Shown here piece by piece: positions 1 to 12,700 of a stretch of DNA of 64,000 nt. A program made the translations under genes and the position numbers. The stretch lies in contig VZDJ01007755.1 in assembly GCA_008694505.1 (NCBI GenBank), positions 10,806,771 to 10,870,770 on the forward strand, read 5' to 3'. The notes beneath the pieces are model-generated. The model did no database searches. It worked only from the letters and a program-made list of their open reading frames with translations, and had not been told where the DNA came from. Each line of letters opens with the position of its first letter. Position 1 is the stretch's first letter. The stretch is from Cyanoderma ruficeps. Lineage: Eukaryota; Chordata; Aves; Passeriformes; Timaliidae.

Positions 1-87
1 GTATAATTCCTTACCATTTTTCAGATAACTTGCAGACGTGATGTTCAATCTGAGCTCCTGTATGTTTGAGAAACTTTTTCTGTTCAT

Positions 88-92
88 CTTTG
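88..92. repeat. Left target-site duplication of the solo LTR
   Basis: CTTTG lies directly before the first TG of the LTR and is repeated exactly at 650-654. A 5-bp duplication fits ERVL-type integrase. Confidence 0.88.
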
Positions 93-649
93 TGTCCTGG
101 TTTCACCTGGGAGACAATTTCCTTCTTAATAGTTGTTAAAATGCTCTGTTTTGGATCTATTATGAGAATAATGTTGATAACACACTGTTGTTGTTGCTAA
201 GTAGCGCTTATCCTAAATCAAGGACTTTTCAGCCTCCCATGTTCTGCCAGCAAGCAGCTGCACAAAGACAGGAGGGAGCACAGCCAGGACAACTTACCTG
301 AACTGGCTAAAGGGATATTCCTTACCAAAGAACAGCATGCCCAGTATATAAATTGGGGGCACTGGCTGGGAAGTGCCAATCATAGCTCAGGAATTGGCTG
401 GACATCAGTCAGCAGGTGGTGAGAAATTTTATCATGAGTCACTTATTTCACTTGGGTTTTATTCCCCTCTCTATCTTTCTCTCTTTACTTTTCACCATGT
501 TTTTAACTCTGTTTGAATTATCAAACTGTTCTTAACCCACCAAGAGTTCTACCTCTTTCTGATTCTCTTCCCCATCCCATCAGGCATGCAGGGAAATGAG
601 AAAATGGCTGGTGTGGTATTTAGTTGGTGATTGGGGTTAGATCACAACA
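93..649 (+). mobile_element. Solo LTR of an avian ERVL-like endogenous retrovirus
   Basis: The element opens with TGTCCTGGTTTCACCTGGGA and closes with a CA dinucleotide. Its internal order matches a very common avian LTR family as I remember it: a stretch reading AATAATGTTGATAACACAC, then GCTAAGTAGCGCTTATCCTA, then a TATA box, a GGCTGGACATCAGTCAGC-like block, and a TTCTGATTCTCTTCCCCATC block near the end. It is flanked by a perfect 5-bp duplication (CTTTG), the size expected for class III (ERVL) insertions. No internal gag, pol or env sequence follows, so this is a solo LTR left by recombination between two LTRs. At 557 bp it appears near full length. Its divergence from the remembered consensus suggests an insertion that is not recent. 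Family assignment is from memory; a RepeatMasker run with an avian library would name the subfamily. Confidence 0.93.
345..352 (+). promoter_or_regulatory. TATA box of the solo LTR (U3/R promoter)
   Basis: TATATAAA sits about 250 bp into the LTR, where the family consensus as I recall it has its core promoter (context CCCAGTATATAAATTGGGGG). It could in principle start transcription rightward. Nothing in the sequence shows that it is active. Confidence 0.65.
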
Positions 650-654
650 CTTTG
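650..654. repeat. Right target-site duplication of the solo LTR
   Basis: CTTTG follows the terminal CA of the LTR and matches 88-92 in all five bases, fixing both ends of the insertion. Confidence 0.88.
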
Positions 655-2589
655 GTAAATGCCTTTTCCCCTTGTTTATATCTTCCTGCTTAAAATAAAA
701 AGTAAAAAATTCACAAGACATCTCTGGAAGACAACCTGAAATTATGGCTCTTCTCTTTGCACTTTAAGCTGATATGTTTGAGAAGGGAACTGCTGCATGT
801 ACAATGCTTGCTGGTTTGACACTGTGAGAAGAAATGTCACGGTTCTGAAAGAAAATAAAATGCCTGCTTGCTTCTTAGGTCCCTAATGGAGAGGAAGGAT
901 CTGTTCTGTGGCATTTGTAAAAACACAAATATGTTACCATCATATGAGTGATTTTTGTCCCCGCCTTTAAACAGGAAACGGTTTTTAGGACTTCCAGTCC
1001 AGATAATCTTTTCTTACATTGCATTGTTCTTAAACATAAGAGTTTTTGTGTGAGAAAGATCTTAGAATCTGGCATTGTACTTTTTTTAAGAGCCCATAAC
1101 TAAAATTGCAGCATATACTACCTACACAGATGAACACTATAGTACAGTATCCATGCAGTCCCTCATTTTGAAAGAAGGAAGACATATTTTGAAGGGGTGC
1201 CATGTGAAGCCAAACCATGCATTTGTGTTACTCCTTCACGGACAGGGTATGACCAAGACAAACTCTCCAGGAGCTGGACCCTCTCTTCCTTTGAACCAGA
1301 GCCACTCCTGTGAATGACCTGTCCTTTAGCCTTATTCTCATGCTCTTTTAATCTCTGGTAGTAGTGCCTAACACGTTGTCAGAAGCCATCATGCTCTGAT
1401 TTGGTGCAGCTGCAAAAAAAGCAGGCCAATATTTCAGGGGAGTATCCAAAAACAACCCTTCCCTCCAGGAGATTTTGCTGATATAACTGTGCAGCAAACT
1501 CCACCAGCATTTACACAACTCATAAAGACAAAGTGTCCAACAGTGTTTCTCCTGGCTGTCCAAGCACAAGGGCAACTCGCAAGCTAATATAACACCACTA
1601 GACTTTAGTTTTTGTCAGTACAGAAGTGTTGGAGGAAAAAAAGAAAAAAGAGTGGGAAAAAAGCATAAAAACATCAGTGCTGCAATCTTGGAAAAAGTTC
1701 CTGACACAGATCTGATGTAAGGACAGTACATCTTACACATCTTGCTTCAAGGATTTGGCCTAAGGTATAGCCCAGACATTGATGCTTAAGCAGTAGGATT
1801 TTGATATGGCTTGTGATGGGAATTAGAAAATGTTCATTTAATTGCAGAAGAAGAGCTGGAAACAGATAGCCTCATGGTGACACTACAGCAAGTATATGAG
1901 AGTTAATCCTTTTGCATTCATTTCATTTATTCCTTGCCTGGTTTTAGTGAGGATGAATAATGTCCATGTCTTGAAACACCTCGGTAATAGTTCAGCAGGA
2001 TTGCTGTGACCTTTCCTGGTTGGACCGGTACTGATTAGCTGCAGATTTTGATGTGTGATCAGGTGAAAGCCAGACTTGCAGAGTCTGAACTGTTGCAGTT
2101 GCTGTTGAGGAATGTAAAATGACAATTTCTGCTGCTCTTTGAAGGGAAAACTAGTAAGTTGGTGGAAATGTAGAGTTGAAGTGAAATGCGTTTCTTTAAT
2201 TACTCCTTCTGATTTATGTTTTTCACGTCACTACATATGCATGGACTAAACTGAGCTAGGAACTCTGCATTTTGATTTTAGCTGTTTGAACCTCCCAGTA
2301 ACTTATGCCAAAGATTAACCTTTCAAGGTAACCTAAAATGTAGACTTCTTAACTGATGTGAATGGCAGCCTTCCTGTTTTAAATTACAAGTTGTAAAAAG
2401 TGAGTTACATTGTCAATCAGACAGCAAATGATGCTGCACTGGCCTTTCTAGAAAAACAAGCAATGGGTAATAAATTACTTTATGGTAGGATTGAATTAAA
2501 AACAAAAAGTCCTTATCAGTGCAATATGTTTTCTGGTCCACCTAGAGTCATCTGTTTTAATCTGCTCCATCTATGTTACATTTCCCCTT

Positions 2590-2600
2590 NTTTTTTTTTT
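2590..2600. other. Unresolved base beside a T homopolymer
   Basis: An N at 2590 is followed by ten T. The true homopolymer length is uncertain. The other two Ns in the window (9771 and 34964) also abut homopolymers. Confidence 0.95.
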
Positions 2601-2619
2601 ATTTAAACAAGTCCTTTTA

Positions 2620-2669
2620 AGCATATATGTGTATGCATACATACAAATGTGAGTGCATATACACAGACA
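2620..2669. repeat. Degenerate TATG/CATA low-complexity tract
   Basis: Alternating purine-pyrimidine sequence rich in GTATGCATACATAC-type words. It is probably a decayed microsatellite. Confidence 0.6.
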
Positions 2670-2806
2670 TTTGCACGGAAACATTTTCTGCATATAAGCA
2701 GAGATAGAATTAAAGCAACACTGTAAATGATATTTTATTTTTTGAGCAGTATTATTAATATGAGGCACATTTCCATTCTGTCTATTCCAGAACCTTACTT
2801 TTCATT

Positions 2807-2838
2807 AAAAAAAAACCAAAACAAAACAAAAAACCCCC
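2807..2838. repeat. A-rich (CAAAA)n tract ending in a C run
   Basis: Nine A, then CCAAAACAAAACAAAAAAC and a run of C. Similar A-run/C-run tracts recur at 22155-22216, 34843-34963, 52201-52212 and 57504-57531. Confidence 0.8.
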
Positions 2839-5239
2839 TACAAAACGTCTCTTGTTTCTATTGTTACCCAGAAAAAAACAGACTTTTGACAGCAATCAAG
2901 TATAACCAGTAGACTTGTAGTCACCTTCAAGCAGCTGAAAAACATTCTGCAATGGCAGACAGTTCTCAAAGAGAAATATTGGCACTGCTTCATTCAGAAA
3001 GGCTTCAGTGGGGACAGTCCCCAAGGACATGACAAATATTACCAGAGAAACCAGTTCTTGAGCTGACCAAAACATGGAATGAAAGCATGGCAGAACACAT
3101 AATGAAGATCTTCAGTATTTAATGTGACCTTTTATCTTAGTGATGCAGGCAACAGCCTACTGGATTACACTAGTAAAACCAGAAAATTCTCACTGGGAAT
3201 TGCATCTTCTCGGAAGGTTTATGAGATTCTCAACACTGAAAAAAATAATATTGTTTCCACCTTCCCTTTCCATTCAATTCCTGCTTCTGAGCCACATAAA
3301 ATACACTCCCCAATGAACCAGCCTGTGGACTAGAGCCTTCCAGAGCCAATATGCTGGCACCTAGTTCCCATATTAGTCAAGAAATCTTCCTTATTCTTAT
3401 GGATTACAGGCAGATTTTGTTCTTTACTCAGACTTTTCCTGGACTCTTTAATGGCAGCACATGACTACAGTGTCCCTGTGTAGGTTTGCCACGCACCTGC
3501 ATTATGCTCTTTCTCTAGCTGAAATTAAGTTGGGACACAGCTGAGGTTTTGGGGTTGGATTTCTCCTGTATGTTCATCAAGCTTCAGCAGAGGAAAATAA
3601 AGAGCCAGGTATCTTCCTGTGCACGTTAATATATCACGTGTTCTCAGGAAATCTGATGCATTCAGGAAACACTGGTGTTACCAGGTGTGAGCAATACAGC
3701 TGTGCAGAGCACTCACAGCACCACATCAGACCTATTCCCAATCTGCACTGAATCAAGAATTCATATGAAACTATGAAGTTTTACATTTTCTAAACACTCT
3801 GAAACTTTCTGGAAAATCAAAATCAATAAAAAGACCCTGCTTCTACATAGATGCTCTGAAAAAGGGGAATCTGAGTCATGCAGCTCTGCAGTCCACCTTT
3901 TAAGAGAGAGAACTGTGAGAGATAAGACTCTTCTTACACATACAAAGGATAATCACCACAAATTCAATTCTCCACTCTCCACACCTCAGCCCAGGAGCTG
4001 GGAATTGTAACCTCTCACCCCATATGGCACACAATCAGCATTCAGCTGCCAAGGGCTGTGCTAGTCTTATGCCGGACTTCTCAAAGCACCAGGTTCCAGT
4101 GAATAGACACAGTCTTCTCTTTTCTGGCTCCCCACTAAGTAGTGCCTGCAGAACATGCCAGACAAATGCTGGAAAGGTCAGGGGGTGATGGCTAACAGGA
4201 AAGCAGATTCTCATGGCTCTATCCACAGGAGAGGGTGGATGCATTTCCCTGTGTACCCCACAGTCCCAGTCTCTAGGTGCACATCCGGTCACATTCGCAC
4301 TGTGCGTCAGGTCAAAACATCAGTGAGCAATCTCAGTTTCCTAAGAGGAAATCTTGGGCATATAAACAAGGTGCATTTCAGTAGGTCTCCTCTCCTACAG
4401 TAGGGGACAACAAACACTGTAATATGGGAATTTGCTCCAGAGCCTAGTTGCAGCCATTGTATCCCAAATTTTATTCATATTATATCTACTTTCTAGAGGC
4501 CAAAACCCAAAAATATTTCTGTCAAGAAAGCATTTTCCAAAGGCAGTGTGGAAACAGTGTGTTTTGCAACATGTTACATGCATTTCAGAGAAAGGACAGT
4601 AGAAGATCTGCATCTGCCACTGCGTCTTGTCCTTCAGGCTGCTCCATTCCACAGGTAGCTGTCATTCTGCAAATTTTATGTGGAAAACTCACAGGAGAGC
4701 AGACCTGAAGAGAATTGCAGGCGGTGACTTAACAGCAAAAGCTTTCCACCTCTCTACTGCTATTTTTAACAGGATTTCAGAAGCTTTCAGGAAGAAAACC
4801 ATGCTTAAATGCTGGTGTACCTAAAATCTTGCCTCATGCATGATGACTCAAACAGCAAATTTGGAAGGTGCCATCAAGGAAGTCATGCTCTAAATTCAAA
4901 TTTAAACTCTCCTATCAGGCATAATACAGGCTTAAATCCATCTCCCTGGACTGTGCCTGGGTTGATGTGTATGAGTCAGAGTCCAACCTCCTCTTTTTCC
5001 TTTTTGCACCTGGATACCTTGTAGAAGTGGTTGGACCACTTGGAGGGGAAAAACTGATTCAAATTCAACCAGATGGGTGACGTCTAATCCAGGAAGTTCC
5101 CAGGACTAACAAATACAAATGCTCACAGCAGGACATGAATCAGTGCAAGAGGATGGCTTCTTTCTAACACTTGTGAATGTTGTCTTATACCTCCTTACCC
5201 TTATTGCAGGCAGCTGCAAAGAAATAATTTGAATGCAAC

Positions 5240-5417
5240 ATGCACTGGAACAGGTTGCTCAGAGAGGCTGTGGAGTGTTCATCCTTGGAGACATTAAAAA
5301 CCTGACTGGATAGAGTTCTGGGAAGCCTTCTCTAGCTGATCATGCTTAAACAGAGGATTTCAATGCAACTATCTCCAGATATGCCTTCCAACACCAAGAA
5401 TTCTGCAATTCTATGGT
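5240..5417 (+). mobile_element. CR1 LINE 3' fragment
   Basis: CACTGGAACAGGTTGCTCAG, GGCTGTGGAGTGTTCATCCT and TTGGAGACATTAAAAACCTG follow the 3' end of avian CR1 in the sense direction. CTAGCTGATCATGCTTAAAC, a CTCCAGATATGCCTTCCAAC block and an AATTCTGCAATTCTATGG tail complete it. The copy is truncated at its 5' end, as most CR1 copies are, and carries many substitutions and small gaps, so it is fairly old. It lies in the 3' UTR/end of ORF2 and codes for nothing. Confidence 0.88.
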
Positions 5418-8400
5418 TAAAAAATAAGTAATAAAAAAGAAAGCTTGTGGGGTGGAGGGAGTATTATACTTTCATGTGAACAAAAAAGTCCCGGAGAAAA
5501 ATTAAATTCCTTGGATCAGATTTATGAAATGTATTTATTGTTCCAGCCATGGAACTTCAAATTCATTTATGGTCTTAATTCAAGTTACTGAACCCTTCTA
5601 AATTCTAGCCTTGTTTTCACTCTATTGAGGTACAACAGAATTGATGGATGTGTGTGGCAGAAGTGTGACTGGATGTGAAATCATGTGCTTTCCCCTCACA
5701 TGAAGAGGCATTTCAGCAATGACTAATCATGTATTTTCTCCTTTGCCAGCTATTCACAGAGGTTTTAATTTGCAAGGCAAGCTGCATAAGTTTCTTATTC
5801 TTTTTATTGTCATAGTGGTGAAGTCCCTAAGAAGTGACATTTACTGAGGAGACTAGGTACAGATTTTTCTGAGATGTGTAGGAGATGGGCTAATTCCATA
5901 TGTTATCAACCTGAGTTCAAGATGTCTCAGAAATAAGTCTTACAACTAAAATTTATTGAAGCCCTGAATTGTTTTCCCCTGAAGCATTTAGTTCAGTAGA
6001 TCTTTATCAATCTATACCTGTATATACATGAAAATCCATATAGAAGGACACATGTTTACAACAGATTGCTGAAACTCTCCACATCTGAAGTTGTTTCTGC
6101 ATATTCATGGATATACCTTAGGGCTAAAATATCTTTTCTGTGTGACAGATTTTACCCTAATAATTTGTACAGCATATCATTCAAAAAAAAAAATTACTTT
6201 TGTACAGACATTTATTTCATGGTTCCCTAAAATGTTCTTGGTGTATTAATTACAACAGATGCTATTTTATTTTGGTGAAGTAAATGATAAAATCTTACAG
6301 AATCTTGCAGAATAAGTGAATGAGAAGATTGGAAATCCCACAGACTGCTGCATTTTTTTCTTTATATTGCTCATTGACATGTTGCTTATTATCCCATCCT
6401 CCAGGCTCCAGAAAAGTCACAATAATAGGCAAAATTATTAAATAAGCATTGGGAATAGACAGCAAGCTGGATGTTGAAATACAGGTTCCTATCATCAAAA
6501 ATATATTCTCATGTCTTATTTATTTCTAATTATGATTTGTTTATGGTAAGAACCTTTAATAGAGATTAATTAAGTTTCTTATCCTGATTTGGGTAAATTA
6601 GGCAAATTCACCACTCATCTTTGCTTTTTATTTGGTACACATTCTATTTTAGTCTGTATCAGTAGAGCAGCAAGACATCCCTGTTCCTTCTTTTATTGAT
6701 TTGCAAATTTGCTGCATGTATCAGTTATTCCTTCAGGTCTTATGTCTTATAAAGAGAGCTTCTTCAAGCAAAGTGGAAATTATTTGCCATCAAAATGAAC
6801 TTGTATTTACAATTAATTATACCTTATTTTTCCAAGGACATCCAAAGTGCAACAAGCTCTATACCATCACTGACAATCATCTCTAAAACATGATATTCCA
6901 ACCATACAGACTTAATAAAACAGTGTATTCAATTAAACCAAAGAAATTATACTGTTCTTAGCAATATCACTTGTTCCATTAGTGTAAAGAATGAAAAGTA
7001 TATATTCCTATTTAGTATTTTATTAATGGCAGTGGAAAGAGAAACTATATATTTCCTCTAGTTTCCCTCCTCCCAGAGCTCTTTCTTCAGGCCAATTTGT
7101 TCTTGGTCTAACATCTTCCCTGGTTTGGAATCCAAGGTTGTAAAATAGGCAGGATAAAAATCTGGAAGAAGTAGTGTTTTAGATGCAGCTCAGAGTAGGA
7201 TACCTCTGACCTGTACAGACTCATTTTCTCTGTGTGTGTCATGCAGGGGTTAATTTAAAACTGTGTAGGCAGGAGAAGTGAATGTGTACTTCAAGCAGTG
7301 AAACACAACTGGAAAAGATTTATTATGATATTCCTCCTAGGTTCTGTTTCACATTCTGAACTTTCAAATAAAAAAGATTCCCAGGCTGTTAAATAGATCA
7401 TTGTTAAGATGTTGAAGTTATTATCTTCATTTTTTTTATTGAAGTCTCACATGCCCTTTTTGTTCATTAGACATCTGTAATAATGGCTGAACACTCACAG
7501 TGACCAGAGCTTAGAAAGCAGCTTAAGTAAGTATGTGATCAACTTTCTGCCACTGTTCAAATCACTGCAGTGTAAAATGTACCTGATTTACAAGTGTTTG
7601 AGTTGGGCTTTGCTCCACTTTTGATGCCCAGACACATGGCTTTCTACAGCCATAGTGTGAGGACTTTCCATTGTGAGACTTTTCCAGTTTTTGTGGTTTT
7701 ATAAAGTGGTGCTAGAGGAATAAAGAGGATTAGAAAAACTTCCTGCTTTGGATTCCTCCTTTCAGTGGGAAATCTCTTCCAAAAAAAAAGCAATGCACCA
7801 GCATTTTACAGCTCAAAATGTATTTTGATCTGAAAGTATTAATTGCAGGATTTGTCATAATCAAAGTTTTCTCACAACCTCCTATTGGTGAAGAAGGAAA
7901 AATTACTCCTAATAATAAAATTATTAAAAAATAAATCCTGATTACATACATTTTGTCTCATTCCACTACACTCCAGTGTTTTCTGCAGATTCAAATAGCC
8001 TGACATTTATATTAAGCTTAAAATGTCATTGATCCAGTTTTGCAGAGCAAGAAATCAGAGTCCCACTGATCATTTCTGTCTCTCAAGAGCAGGCTCTGGA
8101 TAAATTAACACCACTATTAATCATAATAATACATCTATGTCTTGCTTCTGAGATTCTTGAGATGTTTTCCAGAAACTTCAAACTGGCATGATGTTAGCAA
8201 AAAAAACATTAAAACATGGATCTTAACTCTCCAGTGGATCCTTCAGAAACTGAATAGCTCTCACAGCATAATATTTCTGACAGGAAATATACACTTGAGA
8301 TGTTTTAAGCCTGCAATGTCACATACACAACAGAGCTTAAGCCTGAAAAGCCTCCCCCGCTTCTGAGATCCTAACAGTAGTATTATCATTAAGAGGATAA

Positions 8401-8739
8401 AATGCCACTTCCTAGCTTCCCATACTCCAATCCAAATGAAACGTGAGTCACCAAATGAATTTCATCTAAGCCTAATGGAACAATTTCAGCCTGTCCTGGA
8501 CAACTCTCCTACCCAATTCCCTCACACACATTATTTCTGCTCTCTTGGTTTTCATATCCGCCTCTGCCCAATCGCTTGTGGCAGGTTCTACTGGTAAAGC
8601 AAATGCTTTGCTGCTGTTTTTCCCTTTGGAATTACAGACCACTGAAGAAGTAGCTTGAAACATTTCCACTGGAGAAAAATGTGATGAAATTGTTAAAGGT
8701 TCAGCAGCCTTGAAATGCTAGAAGACTATTGGCATGAGG

Positions 8740-9350
8740 ATTATTCCCAGACATGATCTTTCCTTTGGAACCTGATGTCGAAGTTTGCAATATTTGTTCG
8801 CTTCATGCCTCCTCAGCATAGCCTGTCTCTCTGGCTGATTTTCTTCCTTTCTTTATCTGAAGCTGGCATTTTTTCCACTCTCAATAATTAAGCTGTCTCG
8901 ATGCTAGAGACATGCCTATTTTATCACATGTATGTCTCGTACACAGTTGAAAAAGGAGAACTCCAAGGGAGAAGGTGGCTGGCGTCTCTGCTGTTGAAAC
9001 GGTTTCAATCTGGCCTGAATACTTTGCCTGCAGTGCTGCAACCCACAAGGGGGTCTTAACCTCTGAAACCTGCTGACTCAAGAGTAATTGGCCAGCATGA
9101 TGCCACTGTGACCATCAAGTGGAACAAATAAAATTACCCACCATTTCAGTGCCATGATTGTCCTCTCCCACTGCGTGATTCCATGAATCCCCCCGAGGAC
9201 TGACCTGCTTATAATAAACAAATTGTTTTCTGGGCTCCTTTTCCATTGCCTGTAGGGGAGTAACAAGAAGACAGAGCCAAGCTGTGTTAACTATATTTAA
9301 TGGTCGTTTTTCTTTTCTTTAAATTGCATCAGATGGCGAAGATGACTAGA
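8740..9350. promoter_or_regulatory. Possible conserved regulatory block (unproven)
   Basis: The stretch is unusually free of homopolymers and repeat remnants. It contains TAATTA (8885-8890), a dyad-symmetric AACAAATTGTT (9217-9227) that resembles paired SOX sites, GAGTAATTGG near 9084 and a TGACCT half-site near 9202. These short words also occur by chance, so this is only a candidate enhancer. Alignment to chicken, zebra finch and alligator would decide. Confidence 0.2.
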
Positions 9351-9752
9351 TACAGTATGATCTTTTAAAAATATATCCTCAAGAAGCAATTAGAGAACAG
9401 CATCTCCACAAGGAAAGTCAAGTTTACATAGCAATAGAAAGTTGTAAATTTGAAGAATTCGCGAGGATTACACATATGCAAGTTGAATGACTTAATTCCT
9501 CTTGTTGAGAACGACAGCTTAAAAGCAGGGATTCTCTTACTCTATACACAATTTGGTAATTTGTTTGCACAAGAGCAAGTTGTTTACACTGTGCTACATA
9601 AAGGTTGTTGCCAAAACTTACTATCTCCTATAACAGTGTAAAACCAGAATATCTCTCATGATGGCAGTGGGTTTAATCAGACACACACCAGCGTAACTGA
9701 GAACTAAATTTGGTTTTACACCCCATCTAAAAGAAGGTCACTAAAGATCAGA

Positions 9753-9782
9753 GGGGGACAGCTGGGGGGGNGGACAGTGGGG
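9753..9782 (+). repeat. G-rich tract with an unresolved base
   Basis: Runs of five, seven, two and four G are separated by short spacers, with an N at 9771 directly after the seven-G run. The tract could fold as a G-quadruplex if the missing base permits. The N probably reflects poor sequencing through the G run. Confidence 0.7.
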
Positions 9783-12700
9783 AAGGAGATAGTTCTTGTT
9801 CTCTTGGTTTTCCTTCTTTATGGCCGTGTAACAGCATCCTCAATATCTGGATTCATGTGGAGGAGATAATATGGCCTGGTAAACACATCAGCAGGACAAG
9901 TAGTGTGAAACTTTATTTTAGTGTTTTCAGTAACTGCCTGAGCTGATAATGGCCCTAATGTGGCCACAATTGACTGCAGAAGTGCAGATTTAGTCCCAGT
10001 CCCATAAAGTTTTGTACTAACGCTGTGTGAAATTGCAGTTATGTTGAGTTTTCAGCCTTCCATTGAACAAGAAAAAACTTGGAGCACAAAGATATACGTG
10101 AACTGCTTCTTTAGGCAAGCAGGTAGAGGAGCCCAATGACTTTTGCAGAATCAAATCATGATACAGAATAAGCTGAGGAGACTGAGAAGTACAGTGAGCT
10201 ACCCTGCCGTGACTAACAATAACCATCTTAAAAAACTGTTGATGTATTTCTGAAAACACAGTTTGCTGTTTGTTGCCAGCTATTTCATTTAGATCCAATT
10301 TACTTAAATTGTGTGCCTAAATGTAGGCAGACTATGAAGCACATTGTTAAAGCAAGGTCTTGAGAACCCAAGAAAAAACTAATACTTTCTTTACCCTCCA
10401 GTTTTTTTAATTGCAATTTGTGATCACTCTGTATCACTGCTAAATCCACTTCATTTAGGTTGTTAAGGTATTTTAAGGGGTATTTTACATCCAGTTTTGG
10501 TTTTCTTTCTGAGTTTTGAAACCAATGCAGTAAGAGTATTTTAAAAAATAGCAAGAGTGCTTATCCAGTTCTTTCCATCCAAAGCAATCTCCAAGTCTGA
10601 ACAGACCATTTAATCTGGAACAGTTCTTGTAAATTGGAAGGAGTCTGACCCCTGTTTCAAATTTAGCATGCATCCTCCTGCTCATTTTATTTCCCAGCAG
10701 ATAAGGAGTAAATCAAATCTGCAATGCTTCTATCATACAGAAGTCTTCTCCTTATCTATATACAGTTTCTTTCTCCCTAGCTCCCACTGCTGCAAACCTT
10801 TGTATGTCAAGCAAGGAAAAGAATAAAACCAGAGAAATTTGGTTTTGGGACCCTAAAACTGCCAAGATGTGATGGACATGTCAGTTGTGCTTTTCACCAA
10901 TCTGCTTCTCTCATTTATATTCTGCTACATTACTTCTCCTGGCTGTTTCAAATCCTACTTTCAAGTGGTTTATAGTCACACTTATGAAGCACATTTGTCT
11001 GCATCTCTGCTGTAATGGAATAACAAGCATTGACTGGTGGATCTACTTGTCTTATACATGAAGCATCATTCTCAGTCAGACTGTATAACAGATAGATAAA
11101 ACATGTGATACAAGAATTCCTTTCTATAAATAAACCCATGGAAAAACAGTCTTCACCACTGTGAGGTATTTAATTCACAGTGGAGAGCTCTTTGGGATTG
11201 GAGGAATGCATCACCTCATGGGAAGGATTTGAGACCTCAGGGGTAATATGCACCTGAGTATCACAATCAAAATTGTTCAGTGCCCAGACATGTGTAACTT
11301 ATCATGTTATGGAGCAATCGTATGCTTAAGCCCCCATATGTGAAAAATTTTTCAAGTATTTTCATAGTCAGTAGGCAGCTCACGCCTTTGCCATATCACA
11401 CACACAATATGTAGATCATACGCTACCCACAGAGGTCATCTGTCATTCACAGAGCTCTTTCTCTGCTCCAGAGGGTTTGGAGGGCTGTCACCTGTCTCAA
11501 AAGCCGCACAACCTTCTGATTGCATAGCATACTATTGCATACCAAACATATTGAATACTAATGCACTAAAGCCTCCTCCTTGTCTAGAACTAGGTGAAAT
11601 TGGAAGCTGAGCATGAAATCGGGGCAGCGAAGACTCATTTCCTTTGCTCAGAGGTCTTTGGTGGTGGCATTGTTTGTAGAATGGTATTTAGTCAAGTATC
11701 CTTGAACAGGGGCATTTTTCCTTTTTTTTCCTATCGTTTTCTCTTGAAGTTGGTTGTACTAGGTCAGTCTTTCAATGATCTTTGCTGATATCCAGATCAT
11801 TTGGGCAGACTTAAGCAAGCTGCCCAGCAAGGAGCTGCCTGAACACCAGCAGCAGAAGAATGCTGGCTCCTGACTCACCAAGCTCCCTGAGCAGGCTGCC
11901 AGGAGCAGTCAGCTTGGGCAGAGACAAGTATGTTGAAATCTGAAAGAGAAGACATTTGCACAGTTGGTTTTAATGCCAATAGGAACTATGGAAGGCTTTA
12001 GACTTTACTAGGAAAGAGAAAAAACAGATACAAACATGAAGAACAATCTCTGGCGGATAGCTCTGCTCCTCTGTGAAACGTAATCCCCAAATACTCTGGC
12101 AAGAAGATAGATCATTATGCCATAATGACAAGCATTAGTCGCAGCTCTCAGTTTTTCAAAGGAACTAAGTTTAAAAATAGACTTCCTAAACCTTAAGGCC
12201 TGGAACCTTGTGCAGACATTAAGATTTGTCTGCAGCTCCTCGCCTTACTCCTACATTTTTCCATCTGCAAACAACTGCTGCAAACCACTGTGTAAGACAG
12301 AGCTGTACTTTATAGTTCTCCATGAAGCAATATGTCACCTCTATTTATACTACCGTGATCTTATGAAAAAAGGAAATCCTGTCAGTAGTAATCTCAGATT
12401 CCTTCAGTTATCATAAATTAAAACTGCCCACTTCTGTCTTGCAACATGAAATTTTTACTGTAGTGCACATGCTTGTGCCTATTTGTACATGCTTTTTAAA
12501 GTCTTTGTTGTATTTTTCAGTAAAATCCTAACGGACAATTTACCATAGTAATTCTCTAAATGTTAGCTAGCATCTACTGAGACATAAACTCACAAAAACC
12601 TTGACTCACTCTTGCTGATAAACATATCCTTGATGTAATTGTTGTTTTAGATCATAGGAAGTGTAACTTTGTGCCTATAGTAGTCAAATGGCATCTGGAA

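Larger units (their letters stand above)
655..5239. other. Non-coding stretch without a recognised gene
   Basis: About 4.6 kb of AT-rich sequence. It contains a homopolymer with one unresolved base (2590), a degenerate TATG/CATA tract (about 2620-2669) and an A-rich/C tract (2807-2838). Open frames are all under 90 codons, overlap each other on both strands, and show no recognisable domain. I see no convincing exon, RNA gene or young transposon. Confidence 0.7.
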
